A DNA stretch of 64,000 nt from VXRJ01 sp964636705 (GCA_964636705.1 CAZWUJ010000011.1:55718-119717), one strand, 5' to 3'. Shown: positions 17,641 through 27,372, counted from the stretch's first letter. Made by a program: numbers and translations. The notes: a model not told the origin generated them from the sequence alone.

Positions 17641-18777
17641 GTGCGCGTCCTGATCGACTATCGGCCGGCCCTGCGCCGACGGACAGGGGTAGGCGAGTTC
17701 ATTCATCAATCTGTCTGCGCCCTCGCCCGCCTCGCAGCATCCGAGAACGGAGAGGAAACGCTCGACCTGACCGTCTTCAGCGCCTCCTGGCGCGACCGCC
17801 TCACCGGCAGCGCCGATCCGCTCCCCGACGGCATCCGATCGATTGACCGGCGCATTCCGGTCCGGATCCTGAACCGTGCCTGGCGCAGCATGGAGTGGCC
17901 TCCCATCGAGATGCTGGCCGGCGGCGCTTTCGACGTCGTGCATTCCCCGGAGCCGTTGCTGATTCCCGCGCGCGACGGGGCGCGCGTCGTCACCATCCAT
18001 GATCTCGACTTCCTCGACCACCCGGAACGGGCGGAAGGCGAAGCGCGACGCGACTACCCGGTACTGGCGCGCCAGCATGCGCAGCGCGCCGACCGGATCG
18101 TCGTTCCTTCGAGATGGACCGCGTCGGAGGTGGCCCGCCGTCTGGACGTGCCAACCCAACGCATCGCAGTCTGCCCGCATGGCGCACCCGAAATCTCCCA
18201 ACGCGACGTGCTGCCGTCGGACGGCCACCTCCTGTTCGTCGGCACCCTCGCGCCCCGCAAGAACATCGCGGGTCTGATCGATGCCTACGAGCGCTTCCTG
18301 CAACGGGTTCCGGAGGCGCCTCCGCTGGTTCTCGCCGGCGCGCTGCCGGACGGACCAGCGCCCGGTTGGCGGGCACGCTGCGCCGCGCCGCCGCTCGCCG
18401 GAAAGGTCCGTCTGACCGGCTATGTCGACGGCCCTACCCGCGACAGTCTCTACGCCGGCGCGCGCGCGCTGGCCCTGATGTCGTTCGACGAAGGTTTCGG
18501 CCTGCCGGTCCTCGAAGCGATGGCCTGCGGCGTCCCGGTAGTGGCGTCCAACAGGGGCGCGCTGCCGGAAGTGACCGGTGACGCCGGCCTGATCGTCGAT
18601 CCCGACGACACTGAAGCGCTCGCCCGGACCCTCCAGCGGATCGTGAGCGACGAGACGCTCGCCCACCGATGCGTGGCGCGAGGATACGAGCGGGCGAGGG
18701 CATTCACCTGGGAAGCGTCGGCGCGCGCCCTGCGCGAGACGTACCGGGAGGCGGTTGCCACCCGGGACGCCGCATGA
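17641..18777 (+). CDS. glycosyltransferase, GT4 type
   Basis: 378-residue GT-B fold retaining glycosyltransferase transferring a sugar from a nucleotide donor. The N-terminus VRVLIDYRPALRRRTGVGEF contains the glycine-rich acceptor loop; the C-terminal donor domain has LFVGTLAPRKN and SFDEGFGLPVLEAMACGVP with the conserved EX7E motif. A GTG start is assumed, with no clear ribosome site. First gene of the plus-strand polysaccharide locus. Donor and acceptor sugars cannot be predicted. Confidence 0.88.
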   Translation: MRVLIDYRPALRRRTGVGEFIHQSVCALARLAASENGEETLDLTVFSASWRDRLTGSADPLPDGIRSIDRRIPVRILNRAWRSMEWPPIEMLAGGAFDVVHSPEPLLIPARDGARVVTIHDLDFLDHPERAEGEARRDYPVLARQHAQRADRIVVPSRWTASEVARRLDVPTQRIAVCPHGAPEISQRDVLPSDGHLLFVGTLAPRKNIAGLIDAYERFLQRVPEAPPLVLAGALPDGPAPGWRARCAAPPLAGKVRLTGYVDGPTRDSLYAGARALALMSFDEGFGLPVLEAMACGVPVVASNRGALPEVTGDAGLIVDPDDTEALARTLQRIVSDETLAHRCVARGYERARAFTWEASARALRETYREAVATRDAA

Positions 18778-18796
18778 CGGCAAGCCGGAGCGTCGA

Positions 18797-19906
18797 ATGA
18801 GGATCGGCATCGACGGCCGGGAACTCCTCGGCCAGGCGACTGGCGTCGGACGCTATCTGTGGAATCTCTGCCGCGAATGGACGGAGATGGCCGCCGCCGC
18901 GCACCACGAAATGCGCATCTACATGCCTGAACGGTTCGATTACCCCGCAATGGGTACGGTGACATCCATGGGGGCTCGCCTGACCGTTGTGCAAGTGGCG
19001 GGCAGCGGCAGCGCCTGGTGGGAACAGACGGCGCTGGCGCGCCGAGCCGCGGCCGATGACCTCGACGTCTTCTTCGGACCCGCCTACTCGGTGCCGCTAA
19101 CCCTCGCCGTCCCAAAGGCGGTCACACTGCATGACATTTCGTTCGAGGCGCATCCGGAGTGGTTCGGGCCGCGCGAAGGCCTGCGCCGCCGCTGGCTCGC
19201 CCGCCGGTCGGCCCGCGCCTCCAGCACAATCCTCACCGTCTCCGAGTTTTCGCGGCGGGAAATCGTCGGCCACTACCAGGTCGACCCATTGAGCGTCCAC
19301 GTGGTCCCGAACGGTGTGACGCCTCCCGCCGCCCCATCGACGATCCCGGGCGGCGACGCCGACGGTTCGTTGATTCTCTACATCGGCGCGCGCTTCACGC
19401 GGCGCAACCTGCCACTGCTCATCACCGCGTTCGCGCGGGTGGCGGAGCGGATCCCCGCCGCACATCTGGCCGTCGCGGGACCCGATCGGACGCATCCACG
19501 CCAGGATCTGGAGCAGACCGCCGCGGCGAAGGGAGTGGCGGAGCGCGTGACTTGCCTCGACTACGTCAATGAGACGGAACTCGCGACACTCTACCGTCGT
19601 GCCAGGATCTTCGCCTGGCTCTCGGAGTACGAAGGGTTCGGCCTGACTCCCCTCGAGGCGCTCGCTGCGGGTGTGCCGGCTGTGGTCGGCGACATTCCGG
19701 TTGCGCGGGAGGTGTACGGCGATGCGGTTCGCTATGTCCCGCTCGGCGATCCGGAGGCCATCGCGACGGCAATGATCGAGCTGCTGACGGATCCCTCGGC
19801 GCGTGCCGCCCTCCTGGCCCGGCGGGAGGCCACTCTTGCCCGCTACACCTGGCAGCGGGCGGCCGCCGGCACTCTCGCGGCGCTCGAAGCAACGAGGGCC
19901 AGGTAG
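18797..19906 (+). CDS. glycosyltransferase, GT4 type
   Basis: 369-residue GT-B glycosyltransferase. N-terminus MRIGIDGRELLGQATGVGRY, linker, then LILYIGARFTRRN and the donor-site motif SEYEGFGLTPLEALAAGVP. ATG 18797 matches the N-terminus of the neighbouring paralogues, and an upstream extension would overlap the previous gene. It lies 19 bases after the first glycosyltransferase and 5 bases before the GT2 enzyme. The three GT4 enzymes with a [V/M]R[V/I]xID start here look like related paralogues. Confidence 0.88.
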   Translation: MRIGIDGRELLGQATGVGRYLWNLCREWTEMAAAAHHEMRIYMPERFDYPAMGTVTSMGARLTVVQVAGSGSAWWEQTALARRAAADDLDVFFGPAYSVPLTLAVPKAVTLHDISFEAHPEWFGPREGLRRRWLARRSARASSTILTVSEFSRREIVGHYQVDPLSVHVVPNGVTPPAAPSTIPGGDADGSLILYIGARFTRRNLPLLITAFARVAERIPAAHLAVAGPDRTHPRQDLEQTAAAKGVAERVTCLDYVNETELATLYRRARIFAWLSEYEGFGLTPLEALAAGVPAVVGDIPVAREVYGDAVRYVPLGDPEAIATAMIELLTDPSARAALLARREATLARYTWQRAAAGTLAALEATRAR

Positions 19907-19911
19907 GCGGA

Positions 19912-20742
19912 ATGACTCGCCTCGCGATCGTCATCGTCAGCTACAACACGCGCGACGATCTTTGCGACTGTCTTCGATCGCTTCACGACGCGCCGCCCAC
20001 CACCACCCACCAGGTCGTCGTCGTCGACAACGGGTCGTCGGACGGCAGCGTGGCGGAAGTGCGGCGCCGCTGGCCAGCGGTCGGGCTGATCGAGATGGGA
20101 CGGAACGCCGGCTTCGCCGCGGCGAACAACGCGGGCATCCGTGCCACGGAAAGCGAGCTGGTGCTGCTGCTGAACAGCGATACGCTCGTCCCGCCCGGCA
20201 GCCTCGACCGCCTTGTCGGCCGGCTCGACGCCAACCCTCGCGCCGCGGCCGCCGGCCCCCGCCTGATCGACGCCGACGGCGCCCTGGAGTTGTCGTTCGG
20301 CGCGATGATCTCGCCCTGGAACGAGCTGCGGCAAAAGTACCGCCTCCGCGGTCTGACCCGGGGTCCCGGCTGGTTGCGCCGCCGTATCGCCCGGCAGGCG
20401 GACAAGGAGAGCTATCCCGACTGGGTGAGCGGCGCCTGCCTTCTGGTGCGGCGCGCCGCGGGAGACGTGGCAGGCTGGCTCGACGAGCGCTACTTCCTGT
20501 ACGGGGAGGATGTCGACTTCTGCGCCGCGCTGCGGGCGGCGGGTGGACGCATTCTATTCACGCCCGAGGGGGAAGTGATCCATCGGCGGGGCCGATCCGG
20601 CCGAACCGATCCGGCCGCAACGCGTGCCGCCTACCGGCGAAGCCACGTCGCCTTCTACGCAAAGCACTGCGCCCGCTGGCTCCCGCTGCTGCGCTTCTAC
20701 CTGCGCCTGCGGGGTGAACTGCCGGAGACGGACCCTCCGTAG
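19912..20742 (+). CDS. glycosyltransferase, GT2 type (rhamnosyltransferase-like)
   Basis: 276-residue GT-A fold inverting glycosyltransferase. IVIVSYNTRDDL near residue 5, VVVDNGSSDGSV near 36, the metal-binding LLLNSDTLV near 83 in place of DXD, and SGACLLVRRAA near 178. The C-terminal region ends in a short amphipathic stretch. The only GT2 enzyme in the locus; similar proteins are often rhamnosyl- or glucosyltransferases in O-antigen or exopolysaccharide assembly, but the sugar is not determinable. Confidence 0.88.
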   Translation: MTRLAIVIVSYNTRDDLCDCLRSLHDAPPTTTHQVVVVDNGSSDGSVAEVRRRWPAVGLIEMGRNAGFAAANNAGIRATESELVLLLNSDTLVPPGSLDRLVGRLDANPRAAAAGPRLIDADGALELSFGAMISPWNELRQKYRLRGLTRGPGWLRRRIARQADKESYPDWVSGACLLVRRAAGDVAGWLDERYFLYGEDVDFCAALRAAGGRILFTPEGEVIHRRGRSGRTDPAATRAAYRRSHVAFYAKHCARWLPLLRFYLRLRGELPETDPP

Positions 20743-20767
20743 CGGCGCGGGCGCGTTAAAGTTTCAC

Positions 20768-21883
20768 GTGCGAGTTGCCATAGACCTTCGCAAGCTCCAC
20801 GACTACGGAATCGGCACGTACGTCACCAATCTGGTGCGTCAGCTCGCTCGTCTCGACCGACGCACCGAGTACGTCCTGCTGACCCGTCCTGACGACGTGG
20901 CACAGATAGCGAAGCTGGGCGCCAACTTTCGCGCCGTCCCGCTCCGCGCGCCCAACTACTCGGTCCGCGAGCAGTTGGCGGTGCCGCTGACCCTTAGCCG
21001 CGCCGGCGCCACCCTGTTCCATGCGCCTCACTACGTCCTGCCACCCCTTACCCCCTGCCGCGCCATCGTGACCATCCACGACTGCATCCATCTCCGGTTC
21101 CCGCAGTACCTCCCGAACCGCCTGGCTCACGCCTACGCCTGGAGCCAGTGCTGGGCCGCGGCGCGGCGCGCACGAAGGGTGCTAACGGTCTCTCAGGCGT
21201 CAAAGAACGACATCCTGCGCTTCTTCAACATCCCGGAATCGAAGGTGACCGTCATCCCGAACGCGATCGACGAACGCTTTCACGTTCCATGCACCGAGGA
21301 GGCGATGGTGCGGGTGCGCGAGCGATATCAGTTGCCGGAACGGTTCATCATGTACGCGGGCAACGTCAAGCCCCACAAGAATCTCGAACGGCTGCTCGAC
21401 GCCTATGTAACGGTCCACCGCCGGGGCTTCGACGATGTTGGACTACTGCTGACCGGCAGCGAGGTATCGCACTACTCCATGCTTCGTCGAACGGTTCACC
21501 GGCACAACCTGCACCGCCACGTCCGGTTCCTCGGCTACCAGACGATCGAGACGCTGGCGGTGCTCTACCGCCTCGCACAGGTCTTCGTCTTCCCGTCCCT
21601 GTACGAAGGGTTCGGGCTGTCGCCGCTGGAAGCGCTGGCATGCGGCACTCCGGTGGTCGCCTCGAACGTTTCGTCCCTACCGGAAGTGCTGGACGACGCC
21701 GCGGTTCTCGTAGATCCGCACGACCCGGAAGCGATCGCCGCAGGCATTACGCGGGTACTGGAGGACGCCGACCTGCGCGCGGACCTCCGGAAGAGGGGCC
21801 TGGAACGGGTGGGCCACTTTTCCTGGGAACAGTCGGTGCACCGGATTCACCGGATCTATGGCGAGATCGAGGCTGACACGTGA
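20768..21883 (+). CDS. glycosyltransferase, GT4 type
   Basis: 371-residue GT-B glycosyltransferase. VRVAIDLRKLHDYGIGTYV at the N-terminus, HAPHYVLPPL in the acceptor domain, FIMYAGNVKPHKN and SLYEGFGLSPLEALACGTP in the donor domain. GTG 20768 gives an N-terminus like its paralogues; the frame continues upstream only as shadow of the GT2 gene. Its stop overlaps the next gene start by 4 bases (GTGA). Substrates unknown. Confidence 0.88.
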   Translation: MRVAIDLRKLHDYGIGTYVTNLVRQLARLDRRTEYVLLTRPDDVAQIAKLGANFRAVPLRAPNYSVREQLAVPLTLSRAGATLFHAPHYVLPPLTPCRAIVTIHDCIHLRFPQYLPNRLAHAYAWSQCWAAARRARRVLTVSQASKNDILRFFNIPESKVTVIPNAIDERFHVPCTEEAMVRVRERYQLPERFIMYAGNVKPHKNLERLLDAYVTVHRRGFDDVGLLLTGSEVSHYSMLRRTVHRHNLHRHVRFLGYQTIETLAVLYRLAQVFVFPSLYEGFGLSPLEALACGTPVVASNVSSLPEVLDDAAVLVDPHDPEAIAAGITRVLEDADLRADLRKRGLERVGHFSWEQSVHRIHRIYGEIEADT

Positions 21884-23034
21884 CGGAGCCGCGTTCCTCC
21901 GCACCACCCGGCGCGAACGCCATCGCACCTGCAGCCATCGGCGACTGCCGTGTGGCCGTCGTTCACGACTGGCTCACAGGAATGCGCGGCGGCGAGTCCG
22001 CCCTCGAAGCGATCCTGGATCTCGTGCCGCAGGCCGAACTGTTCACCCTGCTGCATGCGCGAGGCACCACGTCGCCACGGCTCGAGGCCCTTCGGCCACG
22101 CACGTCCTTCATACAGTGGCTGCCATTTGCGCGGAGCCGGTACCGGTACTACCTTCCACTCTTTCCCGCCGCTATCGAGCAGTTCGACCTCGACGGCTTC
22201 GACCTCGTCATCAGCACGAGTCACTGCGCCGCGAAGGCGGCGGTGCCCACGGGAAGGGCGCACCACCTCTGCTACTGCTTCACACCAATGCGGTACGCCT
22301 GGGATCAGTTCGACGCGTACTTCGGCCCGGAGCGTGTGGGGCCGTTCCGGAGCAGGCTCTACCGGACGGCTATGCGGCGCCTCGCACGCTGGGATGCCGC
22401 GACAGCGGGACGGGTCGATTGCTTCATCGCCATTTCGCGCTACGTCGCAGAGCGCATTCGCCGATATTATGGGCGGGAGGCGGCGGTGATTGCCCCACCG
22501 GTCGATACCGGTTTCTACCGCCCGAACGGGGCGCCGCCGCGGGACGGGTTTGTCGTGGTGTCAGCATTGGTGCCCTACAAGCGTGTCGATCTGGCCATCG
22601 AGGCCTGCCGGCTGGCGGAGACGCCGCTCCGCATCGTCGGCGACGGGCCCGAAGCGGGCCGGCTACGTGCACTTGCAGGACCGTCGGTCGAGTTCATCTC
22701 GCACTGTCCGGCGGAGGAGTTGCGGGAAATCTACTGCGCATCGCGCGGGTTGCTACTGACCGGCGAAGAGGACTTCGGAATCGCGCCGGTCGAGGCGCAG
22801 GCGTGCGGACGTCCGGTGGTTGCACTTGCACGGGGCGGCGCGTGCGAAACGGTCGAGGACGGCGTCACTGGCATACTGGTGGAGGAGGCGACGGCCGAAG
22901 CGTTCGCGGACGCCATTCGCTCGATCAATGACGACGCATTCGATCCGGTTCGGCTGCAACTGGCAGCGTCCCGTTTCGCGCGACCCGTTTTCGCCGAGCG
23001 GATGCGCAGAGCCATCGAGGCGGTGGCAATCTGA
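21880..23034 (+). CDS. glycosyltransferase, GT4 type (WbaZ/mannosyltransferase-like)
   Basis: 384-residue GT-B enzyme that differs from the other three: it begins with a 25-residue extension, then VAVVHDWLTGMRGGE, CYCFTPMRYAWDQFDAYFG and the donor motif EEDFGIAPVEAQACGRP. These features are typical of WbaZ-like mannosyltransferases in O-antigen/exopolysaccharide loci. The GTG start is coupled to the previous stop. It ends 21 bases before the initiating sugar transferase. Confidence 0.87.
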   Translation: MTEPRSSAPPGANAIAPAAIGDCRVAVVHDWLTGMRGGESALEAILDLVPQAELFTLLHARGTTSPRLEALRPRTSFIQWLPFARSRYRYYLPLFPAAIEQFDLDGFDLVISTSHCAAKAAVPTGRAHHLCYCFTPMRYAWDQFDAYFGPERVGPFRSRLYRTAMRRLARWDAATAGRVDCFIAISRYVAERIRRYYGREAAVIAPPVDTGFYRPNGAPPRDGFVVVSALVPYKRVDLAIEACRLAETPLRIVGDGPEAGRLRALAGPSVEFISHCPAEELREIYCASRGLLLTGEEDFGIAPVEAQACGRPVVALARGGACETVEDGVTGILVEEATAEAFADAIRSINDDAFDPVRLQLAASRFARPVFAERMRRAIEAVAI

Positions 23035-23055
23035 AGCGATGGCGGGGCCTTGACG

Positions 23056-24492
23056 ATGACACACCAGACTCGATTGCTCACGGCGGTCCACCTCGTCCTC
23101 GACTGCCTGATCGGGATGGGCGCCTTCGTGCTGGCCTACGTCATCCGTTTTGAGACCGGCCTGTTCGCCGCCCCCAAGGGTCAGCCGCCATTCGATCAGT
23201 ACCTGGCGCTGATGCCGTTTATCGGTCTGCTGATCCCCGCCATGTTCTACCTGCAGGGGACCTACCGCTTCCGTCGGAACCGCACGGCGATCGACGACTT
23301 CTTCGCCGTTCTCGTCGGCACCCTGCTCACGGTCGCCGTCGGCCTGCTCGCCACCCTCTACGTCCAGGTTTACGTCGCCACCGACGCGGCCCGCGATACC
23401 GGGGCTTACGAGGTGTCGCGTCTCGTCTGGGGATTCTTCGTCGCGCTCAACGTCGGGTTCTCCTATCTGTCCCGCGAACTGGTCCGGCGTTTCCTTAGGC
23501 GCCGTTACGCCGCCGGCATCGGGCTGCGACGCGTGCTCATCGCCGGCACGCAGGATCTGGCCCGGCACGTTGCCGACCGGTTCCTCCAGCACGCCGAGTT
23601 CGGCTACAAGGTCATCGGCTTCCTCGACGACGACGCCTACGGCGACCGGATCGGCTACCGGGGACTGCCGCTTCTCGGCACGCTCGACGACGCGGCCGAT
23701 GTGATCGATCGCGAACGGATCGATCAACTCTACGTGGCACTACCGGTCGAGCAGCATGTCAAGACACTGAACTTGATCGAGGTGGCGAACCGGGAGTGCA
23801 TCGACGTCAAGGTGATCCCCGACTTCCTCCAGTTCGTGACGTTGCGCGCCCGCCTCGAGGAACTCGACGGCATGCCGTTGATCAACGTCAACGACGTGCC
23901 GCTGCGCGGTTTCAACAGTGCGCTGAAACGGCTGATGGACGTAGCCAGCGCCTCCGTTGCGCTGGTGCTTCTGGCCATGCCGATGGCGCTGATAGCGGCG
24001 GCCATCCGGATGACGTCAACCGGTCCGGCCCTCTACCGGCAGGAACGGATGGGACTGGACGGCCAGGCCTTCATGCTGCTGAAGTTCCGATCGATGTACC
24101 GGAACGCCGAGCAGGATACCGGACCCATCTGGGCGCGCGAGAACGACCCGCGGCGCACGCCGATCGGGCGGTTCCTGCGGCGCTTCAGCCTGGACGAACT
24201 GCCGCAGTTCTGGAACGTGTTGCGTGGCGACATGTCACTGGTCGGCCCGCGACCCGAACGTCCCTTCTTCGTTGACCAGTTCAAGGCGCGAGTGCCGAAG
24301 TACATGCTCCGACACAAGGTCAAGGCGGGCATCACCGGGTGGGCGCAGGTGAACGGCTGGCGCGGCAACACGTCGATCGAGAAACGGATAGAGTACGATC
24401 TGCACTACATCGAGAACTGGTCGATCACGCTCGACCTGAAGATCATGTGGCTCACGGTGGTCCACCTGCTGTTGCACCGGCACGCTTACTGA
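23056..24492 (+). CDS. undecaprenyl-phosphate sugar phosphotransferase
   Basis: 478-residue polyisoprenyl-phosphate hexose-1-phosphate transferase that starts exopolysaccharide assembly on the lipid carrier. Four N-terminal transmembrane helices (to about residue 135), a CoA-binding-like Rossmann region (RRVLIAGTQDLARHV), one more helix near 300, then the catalytic domain with ALYRQERMGLDGQ, LLKFRSM, RRFSLDELPQFWNVLRGD and LVGPRPERP. This is the WcaJ/EpsE layout. ATG 23056 is preferred to a TTG two codons earlier. Confidence 0.92.
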   Translation: MTHQTRLLTAVHLVLDCLIGMGAFVLAYVIRFETGLFAAPKGQPPFDQYLALMPFIGLLIPAMFYLQGTYRFRRNRTAIDDFFAVLVGTLLTVAVGLLATLYVQVYVATDAARDTGAYEVSRLVWGFFVALNVGFSYLSRELVRRFLRRRYAAGIGLRRVLIAGTQDLARHVADRFLQHAEFGYKVIGFLDDDAYGDRIGYRGLPLLGTLDDAADVIDRERIDQLYVALPVEQHVKTLNLIEVANRECIDVKVIPDFLQFVTLRARLEELDGMPLINVNDVPLRGFNSALKRLMDVASASVALVLLAMPMALIAAAIRMTSTGPALYRQERMGLDGQAFMLLKFRSMYRNAEQDTGPIWARENDPRRTPIGRFLRRFSLDELPQFWNVLRGDMSLVGPRPERPFFVDQFKARVPKYMLRHKVKAGITGWAQVNGWRGNTSIEKRIEYDLHYIENWSITLDLKIMWLTVVHLLLHRHAY

Positions 24493-24515
24493 GTCGCCCG
24501 TTTCCCGCCGCTCCC

Positions 24516-25460
24516 ATGCGCCGCGCCGTCATCACCGGAGCCGCCGGCTTCATCGGCTCCCACCTCGCCGACGCTCTCATCGCCCGGGGCTGGGCGGTCG
24601 TCGGCGTCGACAACCTGCTCACCGGAGACATCGCCAACGTCGCCCACCTCGCGGGACCGAACTTCCGGTTTATCGAGCACAACGTCACGAACTACATCGC
24701 GGTCGAGGAAGACGTCGATCTGGTTCTGCACTGGGCGAGCCCGGCCAGTCCAATCGACTACCTGGACCTGCCCATTCCGACCCTGAAGGTTGGCGCGCTC
24801 GGCACCCACAATGCGCTCGGCCTTGCCAAGGCGAAGGACGCCCGCTTCGTCCTGGCGTCGACGTCCGAGATCTACGGGGACCCGCTTGTCCACCCGCAGC
24901 GCGAAGACTACTGGGGCAACGTCAATCCGATCGGCCCGCGCGGGGTCTATGACGAAGCGAAGCGGTTCGCGGAAGCGATGACTACGGCATACCACCGCTA
25001 CCATGGCCTGGAGACGCGCATCGTCCGGATCTTCAATACCTACGGACCGCGGATGCGGCTCCGGGACGGGCGCGCGGTGCCGAACTTCATCACCCAGGCG
25101 TTGCGTGGTGAGGACGTGACGGTCTACGGGGACGGGCGGCAGACGCGGAGCCTCTGCTACATCAGCGACCTGGTGCGCGGCGTGATCGCGCTGGCCGAGT
25201 CCGAAGTCACGGAGCCAGTCAACATCGGCAACCCGGTGGAGATGACCATGCTGGAAGTGGCGCAGGCGATTATCGCGGCGACCGGATCGTCCTCGCGCAT
25301 CGTTCACCGACCGTTGCCGATCGATGATCCCCAGGTGCGTCAGCCCGACATCGCGCGGGCACGGGAGCAACTCGGATGGGAGCCGGAGGTGGCGTTCGCC
25401 GACGGCCTGCAACCCACGATCGATTACTTCCAGAGCAAGCTCGCCGCATCGGGCACTTAG
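24516..25460 (+). CDS. UDP-glucuronate decarboxylase (UDP-xylose synthase)
   Basis: 314-residue short-chain dehydrogenase/reductase acting on UDP-glucuronate, giving UDP-xylose. NAD motif GAAGFIGSHL at residues 8-17, HWASPASPIDYLDLPIPTLK (a UXS-specific stretch), catalytic Thr-Ser-Glu in ASTSEIYGDP, and YDEAKR carrying Tyr and Lys. It pairs functionally with ugd at the other end of the locus. The upstream extension of the frame is shadow sequence. The last 4 bases overlap the convergent pgsA gene. A dTDP- or UDP-glucose dehydratase is less likely given the PASPxDY block. Confidence 0.92.
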   Translation: MRRAVITGAAGFIGSHLADALIARGWAVVGVDNLLTGDIANVAHLAGPNFRFIEHNVTNYIAVEEDVDLVLHWASPASPIDYLDLPIPTLKVGALGTHNALGLAKAKDARFVLASTSEIYGDPLVHPQREDYWGNVNPIGPRGVYDEAKRFAEAMTTAYHRYHGLETRIVRIFNTYGPRMRLRDGRAVPNFITQALRGEDVTVYGDGRQTRSLCYISDLVRGVIALAESEVTEPVNIGNPVEMTMLEVAQAIIAATGSSSRIVHRPLPIDDPQVRQPDIARAREQLGWEPEVAFADGLQPTIDYFQSKLAASGT

Positions 25461-26011
25461 TTGCCCTCGTTGACGACCCGTGCGGCGTGCACGATGTAGT
25501 GCAGCCCGGAGATGATCGTGACGGCCAGGGCCGCATATACCGTCCAGGTGACCACGGGCGAGGCGTAGCCGAGGTAGTTGAACAGCAGCGTGATCGCGCC
25601 GGTCAGGATGTACAGGACGGTCGCGATCTTGCCCGGCAGAGACGGATAGAAGACCCGCCTCTCGATGGCCAGGTTCACAATGGCGACGGTGATTACGATC
25701 AGCACGTCGCGGCTGATCACCAGAACCGTGAACCAGACCGGCAACTGATTCGGCAGGCCGAGCGGCATCGTCAGGACGACGAAGGTGGAGACGAGCAGCA
25801 GCTTGTCCGCCATCGGGTCGAGGAGCGCGCCGAGGCGGGTCGGCTGGCCGTAGCGCCGGGCAATCACGCCATCGAGGGCGTCGGTTACCCCGGCCACCAC
25901 GAACGCGACCAGCGCCCAGCCGTTGAAGCCGTACAGGACCAGGATCACGAGGCACGGCACCAGCAGGAGCCGGAACAGCGTCAACTGGTTCGCAGTCGTC
26001 AGCGCCGTCAT
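25457..26011 (-). CDS. pgsA: CDP-diacylglycerol-glycerol-3-phosphate 3-phosphatidyltransferase
   Basis: 184-residue membrane enzyme making phosphatidylglycerol-phosphate. The CDP-alcohol phosphotransferase signature is complete: DALDGVIARRYGQ, then GALLDPMADK, with four metal-binding/catalytic Asp residues. Hydrophobic helices surround it. The start overlaps the stop of the TPR/SLH lipoprotein by 4 bases. PgsA is the best call among family members because of length and the NQLTLFRLLLVP N-terminus; cardiolipin-type transferases are a minor alternative. Confidence 0.9.
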   Translation of the reverse strand: MTALTTANQLTLFRLLLVPCLVILVLYGFNGWALVAFVVAGVTDALDGVIARRYGQPTRLGALLDPMADKLLLVSTFVVLTMPLGLPNQLPVWFTVLVISRDVLIVITVAIVNLAIERRVFYPSLPGKIATVLYILTGAITLLFNYLGYASPVVTWTVYAALAVTIISGLHYIVHAARVVNEGN

Positions 26012-27372
26012 GGCGCCGCGCCCGCCGAGGCAGCCAGCCGTCCCAGTCGCCCGATCGCGTCGATCGCATCAGCGCCGCTTACCGGCCGGGTCGGTTCGAA
26101 CCGGTCGCCCTCAATCGTGGCCAGGACGCCGGCGGCAACCGCCCGCGCCGCGCCGTCGTAGTTCAGGTGCCCCTCTCCCATGTCCCGGAAGCTCGGTCGC
26201 GCGCCTTGCCAGACGGCCGCCGCCCCCGGATCGACATCGGCAATCAGAGCCAGCACGGCGCCGACAACGTCCGCCAGATCGCCACGGCGGACATTGCGTT
26301 CCGGCTCGAACCGGTTGCCCGCTTCCGCCGGCATGACGCCGGCCTGCGCCACCGGAACGATCCAGCGGTTCGCCCAGTGGTCGCGCGTGTCGATCAGTAT
26401 CGGCGTCGCGCGCCCGGCCGAAGCCTCGTCGAGCAGATCGGGCAACTCCACGCCCACCAACGCGGCCAAGTCGCCGCGCGTCACCCGGGCGCTTCCCGGA
26501 ATCCGGGAATACTCCGGGGGAAGCGCCTCTCGCCGCAACGCGGCGATTATCCGCGCCAGACCGTCAGCCGTCGCGGCATCCGGCGCAATCGCCTCGGCAC
26601 GCCGGAACGCGTCCAGGGCCGCGTCCAGATCGCCCAGCGTCTCGAGCAGTTCACCTTCCAGGCGGATCGCCTCGACATCGTTCGGATCCAGTCCGGATGC
26701 CCGGCGCACCTCCTCGAGCGCCGCGTCCGCGTCGCCGGCCCGAGCCATCACGCGAGCCCGTTCCACATAGAGGAATCCACTGTCGGGCGACGCGGCAATC
26801 ACATCGCCGTAGGCCGACACGGCATCCTCCAGCCTCCCTTCCTCTGCCGCGGTGCGCGCGTCGGCCAAACGTTCGGTCATCACCCGGAGTCGCAGTTCGC
26901 CCGCCACCCGCAGCAGCCGCTCCAGACCCGGATCGGCCGCGAGCGCAGCCTCGAAGCTGGCAAGCGCGGCCGAGAGCGCACCGGTGGCCAGCAGCGCCTC
27001 CCCACGGCCGGCGAGTGCGGGTACGTAGCCCGCGGTGCGGTTCAGCGCGGCGTCGAACTGGCCGAGCGCTTCGTTCTCCCGGCCGCGGGCCAGCAGGACC
27101 CAGCCGAGGCCCGCCGAAGCGGGAAAGAACGCCTCGTCCTCTTCCAACAGAGATGAAAAACGTTCCTCCGCACGGCCGAGATCGCCCGATTGGAGGAAAG
27201 CCCAGGCGTCGCGCTGGCGAGCGGCGAGCGGCGACGACGCGTACGCCGCTGGCGGGGCCGGATAGATGAAGTCCGGAAAGGCAGGGGTAGCGACGACCGG
27301 CACGCGGGGGGCACAGCCGGCGCCCGCCACCGCCAGCACCGTGGCCAGGGAAAACGCCCGCGCCAGTCTCAC
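26008..27372 (-). CDS. TPR and SLH domain lipoprotein
   Basis: 454-residue predicted lipoprotein. The signal peptide ends in the lipobox AVAGAGC at about residue 20. Residues 45-290 form tetratricopeptide repeats (for example AALGRGEA-like and EALGQFDAALNR helices). The C-terminal 150 residues contain S-layer-homology-like segments with DHWANRWIVPVAQAGVMP and NRFEPERNVRRGDLA. This layout suits an outer-membrane lipoprotein binding cell-wall polymers and partners. The GTG overlaps the tsaC stop by 4 bases. Role in envelope assembly is an inference. Confidence 0.8.
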   Translation of the reverse strand: MRLARAFSLATVLAVAGAGCAPRVPVVATPAFPDFIYPAPPAAYASSPLAARQRDAWAFLQSGDLGRAEERFSSLLEEDEAFFPASAGLGWVLLARGRENEALGQFDAALNRTAGYVPALAGRGEALLATGALSAALASFEAALAADPGLERLLRVAGELRLRVMTERLADARTAAEEGRLEDAVSAYGDVIAASPDSGFLYVERARVMARAGDADAALEEVRRASGLDPNDVEAIRLEGELLETLGDLDAALDAFRRAEAIAPDAATADGLARIIAALRREALPPEYSRIPGSARVTRGDLAALVGVELPDLLDEASAGRATPILIDTRDHWANRWIVPVAQAGVMPAEAGNRFEPERNVRRGDLADVVGAVLALIADVDPGAAAVWQGARPSFRDMGEGHLNYDGAARAVAAGVLATIEGDRFEPTRPVSGADAIDAIGRLGRLAASAGAAP

